A stretch of 50,995 nt of DNA. Origin: Nonomuraea terrae. Its GTDB lineage: Bacteria > Actinomycetota > Actinomycetes > Streptosporangiales > Streptosporangiaceae. Shown here one piece after another: positions 25,598-34,336 of this stretch (the first letter of the stretch is position 1; every line of letters starts with the position of its first letter). Made by a program: the position numbers and the translations under genes. Where the stretch lies: positions 1-50,995 of the forward strand of contig NZ_SMKQ01000041.1 in the NCBI RefSeq assembly GCF_004348995.1. Direction: 5' to 3'. The notes below the pieces were generated by a model. The model was not told the origin of the DNA and searched no databases. It saw only the letters and a list, made by a program, of their open reading frames with translations.

Positions 25598-27649
25598 TCA
25601 TGCGGTCAGCTCGGCCGGCAGCGGCCTGTCGTGCACCACCGTGAGAGACGTGACGGCTCGGGTCAGGACGACGTAGAGCCGGGCCAGGCCCCTTGGCTCG
25701 GCCTCGACGATGTCGGCCGGTTCGACGACGATGACGTGGTCGTACTCCAGGCCCTTGGCCAGCGTGGCCGGGATGACCAGCAGGCGGTGGTCCTCGGCGG
25801 AGTCGGGGTCGAGCACCGTGTGGGGGAGGCCGGCCAGCGCCGCCGAGACCTCGGCGACCCGCGCGTCGGGGACGATCACGCCGATGGAGCCCTCCTTCGC
25901 CAGGGCCTCCTTGGCCGCCTCGGCCACCGAGCCGCCCGCGCGTACGGAAAGCGAACCGGCGCCGGGGCGCAGCGAGCGCGGGGCGGCCAGCCCCGGGGCG
26001 ATGGAGGGCAGCAGGCGGGCGGCGTAGTCGAGCACCTCGCGCGGCACGCGGAAGCCGAGCGTCAGCTCCGTGACCTCGCCCTCGCGCTGGCCGAGATGTT
26101 CGAGCACCGACTGCCACGAGCTCGTCGACCAGGGCGTGGTGCCCTGGGCCAGGTCGCCCAGCACGGTGGCCGAGCCGTTGCGGCAGCGCCGGCCGAGGGC
26201 TCGCAGCTGCATCTCGGACAGGTCCTGGGCCTCGTCCACGACCAGGTGGCCGAGCGACGGCGTGCGCTCCATGAGGTCGCGCAGCTCGTCGAGGAGCGCG
26301 GCGTCGGCGGCCGACCATTTGGCCGACTTCCAGCTCCGGTACGGTTTCCGCCAGATCAGCATTTCCTGCTCTTCGGGCGGCAAGTCCGACTTTGCGGCTT
26401 TGGCGAGGAACTCGCGGTCCGAAAGCAGCCGGTACAGCACCTGCTCCGGCGTCAGCTTCGGCCACACCGCCTCCACGAGCTGCTTGACCGGCTTCGACCG
26501 CGCCACCGCGTCCTGCACCCGGTCGTCGGGCGACTCGCCGCGCTGCTCCATCCGGACCAGCACCATGTGCGCCAGCCGCTGCGCGAGCGCCGCCCGCCCC
26601 GGGTTGTAGCGGGTGGTGCCGCGCAGGGAGGCGACGATCTCGCGTACCTCGTAGTCGGCCACCCGGAAGCGGTAGACGCCCTGGGTGTAGACGACGCCCT
26701 CCTCCGGCTTGACGATGTGCAGCCAGAGCGCGCGGTCGAGCACCGCCGCCATCCTGGCGTCGCCCTTCACCGCCGCGACCAGCGGATCCTCCGGTGCGGC
26801 GTGCTCGCCGAGCAGCCCGGCCACCGTCGTCTGGTCGACCTTGACCTCGCCGAGGGCGGGCAGCACCGAGGAGATGTAGGACAGGAAGGCCCGGTTGGGG
26901 CCGACGATCATCACGCCCGACCTGGCCAGCCGCTCGCGGTGGGTGAACAGCAGGTAGGCGGCGCGGTGCAGGCCGACGGCGGTCTTTCCGGTGCCGGGCG
27001 CGCCCTGCACGCAGACCGTCTGGGCCAGCGTGGCGCGAACGATCTCGTCCTGGTCGGGCTGGATGGTGGCGACGATGTCGCGCATGGGGCCCGTGCGGGG
27101 GCGTTCGATCTCGTCGGTGAGGATCTTCGACGGGCCGAGCTCGACGCCCTCGCCCAGGGGCTCGTCCTCGAACGCCGTGAGCGCGCCGCCGTGGTAGCCG
27201 AAGCGGCGCCGGCGTGCTACGCCCATCGGGTCGGCCGGGCTCGCCTGGTAGAACGCGCGGGACACCGGCGCCCGCCAGTCGATCACCAGCGGCTTGCTGT
27301 GGCCGTCGTGGACGTGGCGACGACCGACGTAGATCGTGGTGGGCAGGTCGGCCTGCTCCTCCTCGGCTCCTTCGTCGCGCTCCGGTCGCGCGCTCGTTCG
27401 CTCAGGGGCCTCGCGGTCGAGGCGGCCGAAGAACAGCGGTGTGTCGGGGTGGTCGGCGAGCGCGGCCACCCGCTGGTCGAGCAGCGACTGCAGGATCTGC
27501 TGCGACACCCAGTCGCCGGCCGCGTCGGCCGAGAGCGACTGCGCGTGCTCGCGCATCGCCTTGAGCGCGGCCCTGGACGCGGCCAGGTGGGCCTGCTCGG
27601 CGGCGAGTACGTCAGAGGGTATGTCGGGTGCCAGCTGGGATGCGGGCAT
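25598..27649 (-). CDS. helD: HelD-like superfamily 1 helicase/RNA polymerase-recycling factor
   Basis: A 683-residue UvrD/Rep-like SF1 protein. Walker A GAPGTGKTA lies at about 216-224, Walker B VVDEAQDLSEMQ follows, and motif VI-like LARLYVVLTRAVTSL is near the C-terminus. The N-terminal coiled region (residues 10-60) and the block YVGRRHVHDG...VIDWRAPVSRAFYQA are typical of actinobacterial HelD, which clears stalled RNA polymerase rather than unwinding DNA. ATG 27649 has AGGGAGG nine bases upstream. A plain UvrD-like helicase is the alternative, but the N-terminal block favours HelD. Confidence 0.87.
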   Translation of the reverse strand: MPASQLAPDIPSDVLAAEQAHLAASRAALKAMREHAQSLSADAAGDWVSQQILQSLLDQRVAALADHPDTPLFFGRLDREAPERTSARPERDEGAEEEQADLPTTIYVGRRHVHDGHSKPLVIDWRAPVSRAFYQASPADPMGVARRRRFGYHGGALTAFEDEPLGEGVELGPSKILTDEIERPRTGPMRDIVATIQPDQDEIVRATLAQTVCVQGAPGTGKTAVGLHRAAYLLFTHRERLARSGVMIVGPNRAFLSYISSVLPALGEVKVDQTTVAGLLGEHAAPEDPLVAAVKGDARMAAVLDRALWLHIVKPEEGVVYTQGVYRFRVADYEVREIVASLRGTTRYNPGRAALAQRLAHMVLVRMEQRGESPDDRVQDAVARSKPVKQLVEAVWPKLTPEQVLYRLLSDREFLAKAAKSDLPPEEQEMLIWRKPYRSWKSAKWSAADAALLDELRDLMERTPSLGHLVVDEAQDLSEMQLRALGRRCRNGSATVLGDLAQGTTPWSTSSWQSVLEHLGQREGEVTELTLGFRVPREVLDYAARLLPSIAPGLAAPRSLRPGAGSLSVRAGGSVAEAAKEALAKEGSIGVIVPDARVAEVSAALAGLPHTVLDPDSAEDHRLLVIPATLAKGLEYDHVIVVEPADIVEAEPRGLARLYVVLTRAVTSLTVVHDRPLPAELTA

Positions 27650-27709
27650 GCGGAAGCGCCTCCCTGTGGGTTTTCGGAGGTGGTCTAAGGCAGCGAATCC
27701 GCCAGTTTA

Positions 27710-28087
27710 GTGGTGACTCCGACACGCTTCCAAAGCATTTACCGAGCGGGGGTGGGGTACGCCCAAGACGTGGTGCGGTATTCGCCGATCATCCCCACGA
27801 TCGCGAGCTTCCTGCTGGCGGCGCTCTGGGCGCTGTCGGTGTTCGCGGGGTGGGGGCTGCAGGCGTTCTGCGCCGATGGGCAGCCGGCGTGCGCGCAGCG
27901 GCTCGGCGCGGTCACCGGTGTGTCGGGGTTGTTCGCCGCGGTGGCCGCCGTCTGCACGGCCGGCGCCTGGCTGCTGCCCTTCTCCCGCCGTGACCAGCGT
28001 GCGTTCACCCGCGTGATGGGCGCCGGGATGCTGGCCTGGATCGCGGCCGAGGGAGTGCTGTTCGTCGGTGGCCTGCTGGTGCGCTGA
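27710..28087 (+). CDS. Small membrane protein of unknown function
   Basis: A 125-residue protein with three or four predicted membrane spans (ASFLLAALWALSVFAGWGL, GVSGLFAAVAAVCTAGAWLL, GMLAWIAAEGVLFVGGLLV). Two Cys (FCADGQPAC) lie in the loop after the first span, likely outside. The start is uncertain: GTG 27710 and GTG 27713 are adjacent and there is no clear ribosome binding site. It is divergent from the HelD-like gene, 60 bases apart. I do not recognise the family. Confidence 0.65.
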   Translation: MVTPTRFQSIYRAGVGYAQDVVRYSPIIPTIASFLLAALWALSVFAGWGLQAFCADGQPACAQRLGAVTGVSGLFAAVAAVCTAGAWLLPFSRRDQRAFTRVMGAGMLAWIAAEGVLFVGGLLVR

Positions 28088-28255
28088 CCCCGAAACCGAA
28101 CAACCAGGAAATACCGAAAAATTCGGGCATATCAGGTGGGTTTGTCGGATCATGGGGGTATGTCGCAGGCGGCGTGATAGTACGCAGGTGAGGGGGGTGG
28201 TTCGACTGTCTTCGACCCGCGGAGTCTCGTGGACGTGAGACCATGCTGAACGCCT

Positions 28256-28276
28256 GGCCGCTCGGCGCGAGCGGCC
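28256..28276 (-). terminator. Hairpin after the XPB-like helicase gene
   Basis: GGCCGCTC-GGCGC-GAGCGGCC is a perfect 8-bp stem, 12 bases past the stop of the minus-strand helicase gene. It also lies downstream of the convergent membrane-protein gene. Confidence 0.65.
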
Positions 28277-28288
28277 GGGCACCCAGCG

Positions 28289-29935
28289 TCACACCCCGCC
28301 GAGCACGTCGTCGGCGTCGATGATCTGGTACGCGTACCCCTGCTCGGCCAGGAACCGCTGCCGATGCGCGGCGAACTCCTGGTCGACCGTGTCGCGGCTG
28401 ACGACCGTGTAGAACCGGGCGCCCCCGCCGTCGGCCTTGGGCCGCAGCACCCGGCCGAGCCGCTGGGCCTCCTCCTGGCGCGAGCCGAACGTGCCCGACA
28501 CCTGGATCGCGATGGCCGCCTCCGGCAGGTCGATGGAGAAGTTGGCCACCTTCGACACCACGAGCACCTGGATCTCCTTGTCGCGGAACGCCTGGTAGAG
28601 GCGCTCGCGCTCCTTGATCCGGGTGCTGCCCTTGATGACCGGGGCGTTGAGGTGCTCGCCGAGCTCGTCGAGCTGGTCGATGTACTGGCCGATCACCAGG
28701 ACCTGCTCGCCGAGGTGGCGGCGGACGAGCGCCTCGGTCACCTGGGTCTTGGACGGCGTGGTGGCGCAGAAGCGGTAACGCTCCTCCGACTCGGCCATCG
28801 CGTACGCCAGCCGCTCCTCGTCGGTCAGCGTCACCCGCACCTCGACGCAGTCGGCCGGGGCGATCCAGCCCTGGTTCTCCATCTCCTTCCAGGGCGCGTC
28901 GTAGCGCTTGGGCCCGATCAGCGAGAAAACGTCGCCCTCGCGGCCGTCCTCGCGCACCAGCGTCGCGGTCAGGCCGACGCGGCGGCGGGCCTGCAGGTCG
29001 GCGGTCATCCGGAAGATCGGCGCGGGCAGCAGGTGGACCTCGTCGTAGACGATCAGACCCCAGTCGCGCGCGTCGAACAGCTCAAGGTGGCTGTAGACGC
29101 CTTTGCGGCGGGTGGTCATCACCTGGTAGGTGGCGATGGTGACCGGGCGGATCTCCTTCTTCGTGCCGGAGTATTCGCCGATCTCGTCCTCGGTCAGGGA
29201 GGTGCGCTTGAGCAGCTCGGTCTTCCACTGGTGGGCCGAGACCGTGTTCGTGACCATGATCAGCGTGGTGGCCTGGGCGTGGGCCATGGCGGCCGCGCCG
29301 ACGATCGTCTTGCCGGCGCCGCAGGGCAGCACGACCACGCCGGAGCCGCCGTTCCAGAACGCGTCGGCGGCGTCGCGCTGGTAGGGGCGCAGCGACCAGC
29401 CCTCCTCCAGCAGCTTGATCGAGTGGTGCTCGCCGTCGACGTAACCGGCCAGGTCTTCGGCCGGCCAGCCCAGCTTGAGCAGCGCCTGCTTGACGTTGCC
29501 GCGGTCGCTCGGGTGGACGACGACGGAGTCGTCGCCGATGCGCTCGCCCAGCATCGGCTGGATCTTCTTCGAGCGCAGCACCTCTTCGAGCACGGCGCGG
29601 TCGATGGAGGTCAGGACGAGGCCGTTGACCGGGTCCTTCTCCAGGCGCAGCCGGCCGTAGCGCGCCATGGTCTCGGCGATGTCGACGAGCAGGGCGTGCG
29701 GCACCGGGTATCGGCTGTAACCGATCAGCGCGTCGATGACCTGCTCGGCGTCGTGGCCCGCGGCGCGGGCGTTCCACAGCGCGAGCGGGGTGACGCGGTA
29801 GGTGTGGACGTGTTCGGGGGCACGCTCGAGCTCGGCGAACGGCGCGATCGCCTTGCGGCATGCGTCGGCTCGCTCGTGGTCGACCTCGAGCAGCAGCGTC
29901 TTGTCCGACTGGACGATCAGCGGTCCATCGCTCAC
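28289..29935 (-). CDS. XPB/Rad25-type DNA repair helicase
   Basis: A 548-residue SF2 helicase of the XPB family, a 3'-5' translocase involved in opening DNA. An N-terminal domain (about 1-170, damage-recognition-like) precedes the two RecA-like lobes. Walker A PCGAGKT is at about 204-210 and the DEVH box at 298-301. The RED motif (LVREDGRE, about 327-334) is the hallmark of XPB. Motif VI QRLGRVLRP is near the C-terminus. GTG 29935 has GGAG eight bases upstream. A helicase-associated protein lies 2.1 kb further upstream (31991-34333) on the same strand. Confidence 0.92.
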   Translation of the reverse strand: MSDGPLIVQSDKTLLLEVDHERADACRKAIAPFAELERAPEHVHTYRVTPLALWNARAAGHDAEQVIDALIGYSRYPVPHALLVDIAETMARYGRLRLEKDPVNGLVLTSIDRAVLEEVLRSKKIQPMLGERIGDDSVVVHPSDRGNVKQALLKLGWPAEDLAGYVDGEHHSIKLLEEGWSLRPYQRDAADAFWNGGSGVVVLPCGAGKTIVGAAAMAHAQATTLIMVTNTVSAHQWKTELLKRTSLTEDEIGEYSGTKKEIRPVTIATYQVMTTRRKGVYSHLELFDARDWGLIVYDEVHLLPAPIFRMTADLQARRRVGLTATLVREDGREGDVFSLIGPKRYDAPWKEMENQGWIAPADCVEVRVTLTDEERLAYAMAESEERYRFCATTPSKTQVTEALVRRHLGEQVLVIGQYIDQLDELGEHLNAPVIKGSTRIKERERLYQAFRDKEIQVLVVSKVANFSIDLPEAAIAIQVSGTFGSRQEEAQRLGRVLRPKADGGGARFYTVVSRDTVDQEFAAHRQRFLAEQGYAYQIIDADDVLGGV

Positions 29936-30049
29936 TTGCGTTTCTCCGTGGGGTCAGTGCGGGGCCTTGCGCAACAGGACCATCGTCTCCTGATCCCGGC
30001 TCCCCCGCTCCGACTCTCCAACAACAGCGAGGCCGTGATTAGTCCGGCG

Positions 30050-30397
30050 TCAGCTTTCGAGGTAGCCGCTGAAGCCCAGGAAGAGGAACGTGCCGATGCC
30101 CAGCACGAAGCCCAGGCCGAACAGCACCCAGCTCCAGATCACCAGGGTGCGGGCGGCCCGCGGTTGTGTGCGGTGCTTGCTCAGCGCGAGGCCGGCGCAG
30201 ATCGCGCCGGGCGCTCCCAGGAAGTTGCAGCAGCTGACGAGCGCGAGGAGGTTGAGCACGAGCGAGACGATGGCGTTGGCCATGGGCCCGTCATTGGGCG
30301 GGGGCGGCGGTGGACCGTAGCCGTACTGCGGTGGCGGCTGCTCGCCGTAGGGCGTGCCATACGGCATGTACGGATATCCCGGCGGGTCTTGGCTCAT
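30050..30397 (-). CDS. Proline/tyrosine-rich small membrane protein (DUF4190-like)
   Basis: A 115-residue protein. The cytoplasmic head is rich in Pro, Tyr and Gly (PPGYPYMPYG, PPPPPPNDG; residues 4-42) and two membrane spans follow (IVSLVLNLLALVSCCNFLG and LVIWSWVLFGLGFVLGIGTFLFLG). This is the layout of DUF4190-like proteins, whose role is unknown. ATG 30397 was chosen because GGAGGTGA lies just upstream. It precedes the XPB helicase gene by 114 bases on the same strand. Confidence 0.75.
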   Translation of the reverse strand: MSQDPPGYPYMPYGTPYGEQPPPQYGYGPPPPPPNDGPMANAIVSLVLNLLALVSCCNFLGAPGAICAGLALSKHRTQPRAARTLVIWSWVLFGLGFVLGIGTFLFLGFSGYLES

Positions 30398-30676
30398 CTT
30401 CACCTCCAGACACGTCAACACTTATCACGAAATGACCCGCGGCCTGGCCGGTGTGCGAGTTCACGATAGACGGAGCGAAGCCCGGCCCGGTAAGGGGTCG
30501 CGGCCGTGACTAGTCCGTCTGGACGGGGCTCCTAGCCCGTAAAGAGCAATAATCCCTCTCTGTCGTTCTTCGTGTCTCCCGGAGCCTTCGATCGTGCCAT
30601 GGTGGTGGGCCTCGATTGCCGGGTGCCGCCCCATGTCCTGAGAGAACCCCTTCCTGCTGATTCCCGAGGTGAATTC

Positions 30677-31990
30677 GTGACGGAAACGCCTGAACAGGGC
30701 GAGATCGACATGCTCACCCGGAGTCGCGCGGCCGTGGCCGGGCCGGTCACGCGCGACCTGAGCCGGCGGGAGGCCGACGGGCTGCTGCGCTCCTACCTGG
30801 AGCCCGCCGGGTTCTCCGAGGGCGTACGCCGGCTGGCCGCGTGCCGCCTGCTCGTGCTCGTGGGCGAGGAGGGGACCGGGCGGCGGCTCGGTGCGATCGC
30901 GCTGCTGTCACGCATGTCGCTGGCCGAGGGCCGGATCACCGTGCTGTCGCCGGCCGCCACCGCGCGCGAGCTGCTCACCGGCACCGAGTACGAGCCGGGG
31001 CGGGCGTACCTGCTGCACGACTGGGTCACGGTGAGCACCGACCGCACCGCGCTGGTCAACCTGGCCCGCAAGCTGGCCGAGCTGGGGTCGTACCTGGTGA
31101 TCACCAGGGACGGCGGGCCGTCCGCGGCGGTCGAGGTGGAGCACCCGTGGGTCGCGCCGGAGCCGGGGGAGCTGTTCGACCTGTGCCTGAGCACGTTCGA
31201 CCGGCGGGACGGGGTGAGCGCCGAGGACGTCGCCCGAGCCCGGGGCACCGCCCATCTGCTGGCGACGCCCGCCGAGGTCGTCCGCCTGGCCGCCCGCGTC
31301 GCGCGGCGCGAGGAGGCTGAGGGGGAGGAGGTGGCGGCCTGGTTCGACACCAAGCCGCCGCTGCGCGAGGTGCTGGCGGTGGCGGCGCCGGCGTTCGCGC
31401 ACCTGCTGCCCGCGCCCGCCTTCGACCGGCAGCTCGCCCGGCTGGAGCGGCTCTGCGGGGAGAGCGGCGAGCGGCCGCCGTCCTGCCCGCTGGTCGGGTC
31501 ACGGGACGGGCTGGTCGCCTTCCTGGCCCCGCACCAGCGCGCGCAGGTGCTGGCGGAGCTGGTCGTCCGGTACGGCTTCTGGCTGTGGCAGCCGCTGCGC
31601 GACTGGGCGCTGTCGCTGCCGGGCGAGGGCCCCGCCGTCCGGGCGTCCGCCGCCGAGGCCGTGGCGCTGCTCGCGGCGCACTCGTTCGCGGAAGTACGGC
31701 ATACGTTCCTGGAGGTCTGGGCGCGCGGGAACGCGGCGGAGCGCGCGGCGGCGGCCGGCGTGTTGTCGTCGATGTGCGCCGACGACGCCCTCGCCCCGAA
31801 GGCCCTCGGGATCGCGCTGGCCTGGGCGGACGGGCCCGGGGACGTGCGCGTGACGGCGGCCGCGGCCCTCGGCGGCGCGCTGGCCGTGCGTTACCCCGGT
31901 GACGCCGTACGCCACCTGCGCCGCCTGGAGACCGGCCACGGGCCCGCCGCCGTGGTGGCCGCGCGGTCACTGGCGCTGCCGCGCGCGTGA
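30677..31990 (+). CDS. STAND-like P-loop protein with degenerate Walker A and helical repeats
   Basis: A 437-residue cytoplasmic protein I cannot assign to a named family. The N-terminal half looks like a P-loop NTPase: hhh-GEEGTGRRLG (about 63-72) holds a Walker-A-like loop in which the Lys is replaced by Arg69; AYLLHDWV is a Walker-B-like strand; YLVITRDGG resembles a sensor-1 strand. The C-terminal half is made of Ala-rich helical pairs (RASAAEAVALLAAH, AAERAAAAGVLSSM, VTAAAALGGAL) like HEAT repeats. This mix recalls STAND/NACHT-type regulators with an inactive or altered nucleotide site. GTG 30677 has GAGGTGA five bases upstream. It is convergent with, and touches, the helicase-associated gene. 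Confidence 0.7.
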   Translation: MTETPEQGEIDMLTRSRAAVAGPVTRDLSRREADGLLRSYLEPAGFSEGVRRLAACRLLVLVGEEGTGRRLGAIALLSRMSLAEGRITVLSPAATARELLTGTEYEPGRAYLLHDWVTVSTDRTALVNLARKLAELGSYLVITRDGGPSAAVEVEHPWVAPEPGELFDLCLSTFDRRDGVSAEDVARARGTAHLLATPAEVVRLAARVARREEAEGEEVAAWFDTKPPLREVLAVAAPAFAHLLPAPAFDRQLARLERLCGESGERPPSCPLVGSRDGLVAFLAPHQRAQVLAELVVRYGFWLWQPLRDWALSLPGEGPAVRASAAEAVALLAAHSFAEVRHTFLEVWARGNAAERAAAAGVLSSMCADDALAPKALGIALAWADGPGDVRVTAAAALGGALAVRYPGDAVRHLRRLETGHGPAAVVAARSLALPRA

Positions 31991-34333
31991 TCAGAGACCG
32001 GCGACGCCCGTGATGCGGTGCAGCGCGAACCGGTGGACGGCGGCGCGTGTCTCGTCGTACGCGGTCAGATAGCCGCCCTCCATGCGGGCCGGCTCCAGGA
32101 TGCGCGAGGTCGCGTTGCCCTGCGAGTCGAGGTAGCCGATCCACACCCGTACGCCCTGCTTGATCGCCTCCTGCAGCGCCGAGATCGTCGCCGTCGCCGG
32201 AGAGCGCGGCACCTGGCCGTCGGGTGCGTCCACCGGCTCGCGCCGGGACAGATGGGCCGCGTCACCGGCGCGCAGCGCGCGCACCGCCGCCGTCGCGACC
32301 TCGGGGTCGAGGCCGTTGGGCGAGGCCACGACCCGGGCCGGCGCAACGCTCTCGGTACGGCGGCTCTCAAGCTGGGAGATGATCACATCGCCGTCGAGCG
32401 ACTCGGCGACCGGGGCGTACCCCATGGCCCGCAGCGAGTCGACCAGCGCCGCCCGGGGCGAGCGGGAGGCGATGACGGTCGGCGCGAGCCGGCGCAGCCG
32501 CAGCGCGGCCGAGCGGCGGTCGGCGGTGATCTGGTCGAGCAGCGCGGGATCGTCGCACCGGATGTACGCGCTCGCCGTGCCCACCCGGATGCGCCCGTGC
32601 CGCCTGGCCACGTCGGTCACCAGGTACGACAGCGCCTGCGGCACCGGTGTGGCCGAATGGCGGGCCAGCATCGCGACCAGCTCCTCGCCGCCGTGGCCCG
32701 CGTCGAGCGCCCGCCGGATCGAGCCCTCGCTGAACCGGTAGACCGTGGCCCCGCCCTTGGACTCGACGTCGGCGGTGAGGGTCATCCAGCGGTTGAGCTC
32801 GCTGGTCAGCGGCCCCGGGGCGACGGCCGTGAGGTCGGCCTGGAGCAGCACGTGGTCGACCGGCTCGGGCAGCAGCGGCGCGAGCACCTCGGCGGCGTCG
32901 CCGCCCTCGATCAGCGCCCGGCCGTGCCCGGACAGCGCGCCGAGCCCGGTGACGCCGACCTGCTCGGCCTCGCGCAGCGCGAAGTCGGTGAGCTGCTCGC
33001 GCAACGGCCCCCGGCGGCGCGGCTGCTCCCACGCCAGCCGGGCGAGCACGGAGTCACGGTCGGGCGCGAGCCCCGGCGCGGCGGCCAGCACGCCCAGCGT
33101 GGCCGCCCGCACGCTCGGCGCGGACGAGCGGCGCAGGTCGGTGTGGAGGGCGTTGAGCGGCCGGTCGCGGTCGTCGCGCTCGCCGACCAGGCCGGGCACC
33201 CGATCCATGTGCAGCCACGTGACCGCCAGGGTGACCCAGCGGTCGGCCGTGCCCCTGACCCGCCACAGGTCGTAGCCCGAGGTCGGCAGCCACTCGCCGT
33301 CGACGCCTCCGCCGGCCGCGATCAGCCCGGCCGCGTGGGCCACCTCGACGACCAGCGCCGCCACCCACTCGGGCAGGTCGAGCTCGACCGCCGTGCGCTT
33401 GAGGTCGCGGACGCCGAGCCCGCCGGTGCGCAGCACCCCCGGCGGCTCGATGCTCCACCGCTCGCACAGCTCCTCGACGGACCTGACGAACGAGAACGCC
33501 TGCCCGGCGGCCGTGCGGTCGGCCAGCTCGCGGTCGCGGGCCGCGCCCCGCAGCTGCGGCGGCACCGCCAGCAGGTCGCGGTGGACCCGGCCGCCGCGCA
33601 GGTGGAGGCCGACCTCCCGGGGCAGGGTCACGCTCTCCTCGCCGGTGGCGGCCAGCAGGCCGCGGGCGAGCAACTCCTCGATGGGGGAACGTGCGGAGGC
33701 CAGGTGTACCTCGCGGCGGGCGTTGGGCACCCGCCCGGTCGGCGGGCCCCACACCAGCTGGTCGAGGGCGGCTCTGGCCGCGGGCGAGACGGACTCGACC
33801 AGCTCCGCGGGCTCGGCCAGCGCGGCCGCCAGCCGTTCCCTGCCCGAGCCCGGGGTGCTCGGCGCGACGGCGTCGGCCATCTCCTCCAGCTGCTCGGGCG
33901 GGTGGTGCCGGAACGCGTCGGCGGCCCTCGGGCCGAGCCCGGCCGGGTCGTCGAGCACCTTGCGCACGCCGGGGCCGAGCTCCAGCGCGTCGTCGGGGCC
34001 GTAGACCAGCGCCAGGTCGGCCAGCCTCTCAAGGGCGGACGACAGCGCGGGCTCCGGGTCCTCGCCGGGGTCGAGCGCGGCGCCGACGAGGTCGCGCAGC
34101 TCGTCCTTCGACACCGGGTCTTCCCGTACGGCCAGCGTCTCCACGACCGCCAGCGTGAACCGGTCGAGCCGGTCGAGCACCCTGCCGATCGCCGAAGGAC
34201 TGGCCGCGCGGGACGCGAGGCCCTCCAGATGCGCGGGCACCGGAGTGATCAACTCGGGACGCGCGGAGACGAGCGCCCGCAGCTGTTCGTCGGTGCGCCC
34301 CCTGATCCACTCCGTGAACTCCATCGTTGCCAT
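31991..34333 (-). CDS. Helicase-associated protein with C-terminal WYL-like domain
   Basis: A 780-residue actinobacterial protein of the 'helicase-associated domain' type found with XPB helicases. The N-terminus (FTEWIRGRTDEQLRALVSARP, split FTEWIRGRTDEQL and RALVSARP) begins a long helical region with winged-helix-like segments. Around residues 560-650 is the XPB-DRD-like block (YRFSEGSIRRALDAG, SYLVTDVARRHGRIRVG). The last 60 residues (ALQEAIKQGVRVWIGYLDS to HRITGVAGL) look like a WYL ligand-binding domain. It probably acts with the XPB-like helicase encoded 2.1 kb away on the same strand (inference). ATG 34333 has AGGTGGGA upstream; GTG 34345 is possible. Confidence 0.85.
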   Translation of the reverse strand: MATMEFTEWIRGRTDEQLRALVSARPELITPVPAHLEGLASRAASPSAIGRVLDRLDRFTLAVVETLAVREDPVSKDELRDLVGAALDPGEDPEPALSSALERLADLALVYGPDDALELGPGVRKVLDDPAGLGPRAADAFRHHPPEQLEEMADAVAPSTPGSGRERLAAALAEPAELVESVSPAARAALDQLVWGPPTGRVPNARREVHLASARSPIEELLARGLLAATGEESVTLPREVGLHLRGGRVHRDLLAVPPQLRGAARDRELADRTAAGQAFSFVRSVEELCERWSIEPPGVLRTGGLGVRDLKRTAVELDLPEWVAALVVEVAHAAGLIAAGGGVDGEWLPTSGYDLWRVRGTADRWVTLAVTWLHMDRVPGLVGERDDRDRPLNALHTDLRRSSAPSVRAATLGVLAAAPGLAPDRDSVLARLAWEQPRRRGPLREQLTDFALREAEQVGVTGLGALSGHGRALIEGGDAAEVLAPLLPEPVDHVLLQADLTAVAPGPLTSELNRWMTLTADVESKGGATVYRFSEGSIRRALDAGHGGEELVAMLARHSATPVPQALSYLVTDVARRHGRIRVGTASAYIRCDDPALLDQITADRRSAALRLRRLAPTVIASRSPRAALVDSLRAMGYAPVAESLDGDVIISQLESRRTESVAPARVVASPNGLDPEVATAAVRALRAGDAAHLSRREPVDAPDGQVPRSPATATISALQEAIKQGVRVWIGYLDSQGNATSRILEPARMEGGYLTAYDETRAAVHRFALHRITGVAGL

Positions 34334-34336
34334 GGT

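Noticed and set aside
32018..34336. Long plus-strand open frame leading into the HAAS-like membrane protein
   Set aside because: It is antisense to the helicase-associated gene and shows Arg/Gly-rich shadow composition; the real gene starts at 34337 or slightly later.
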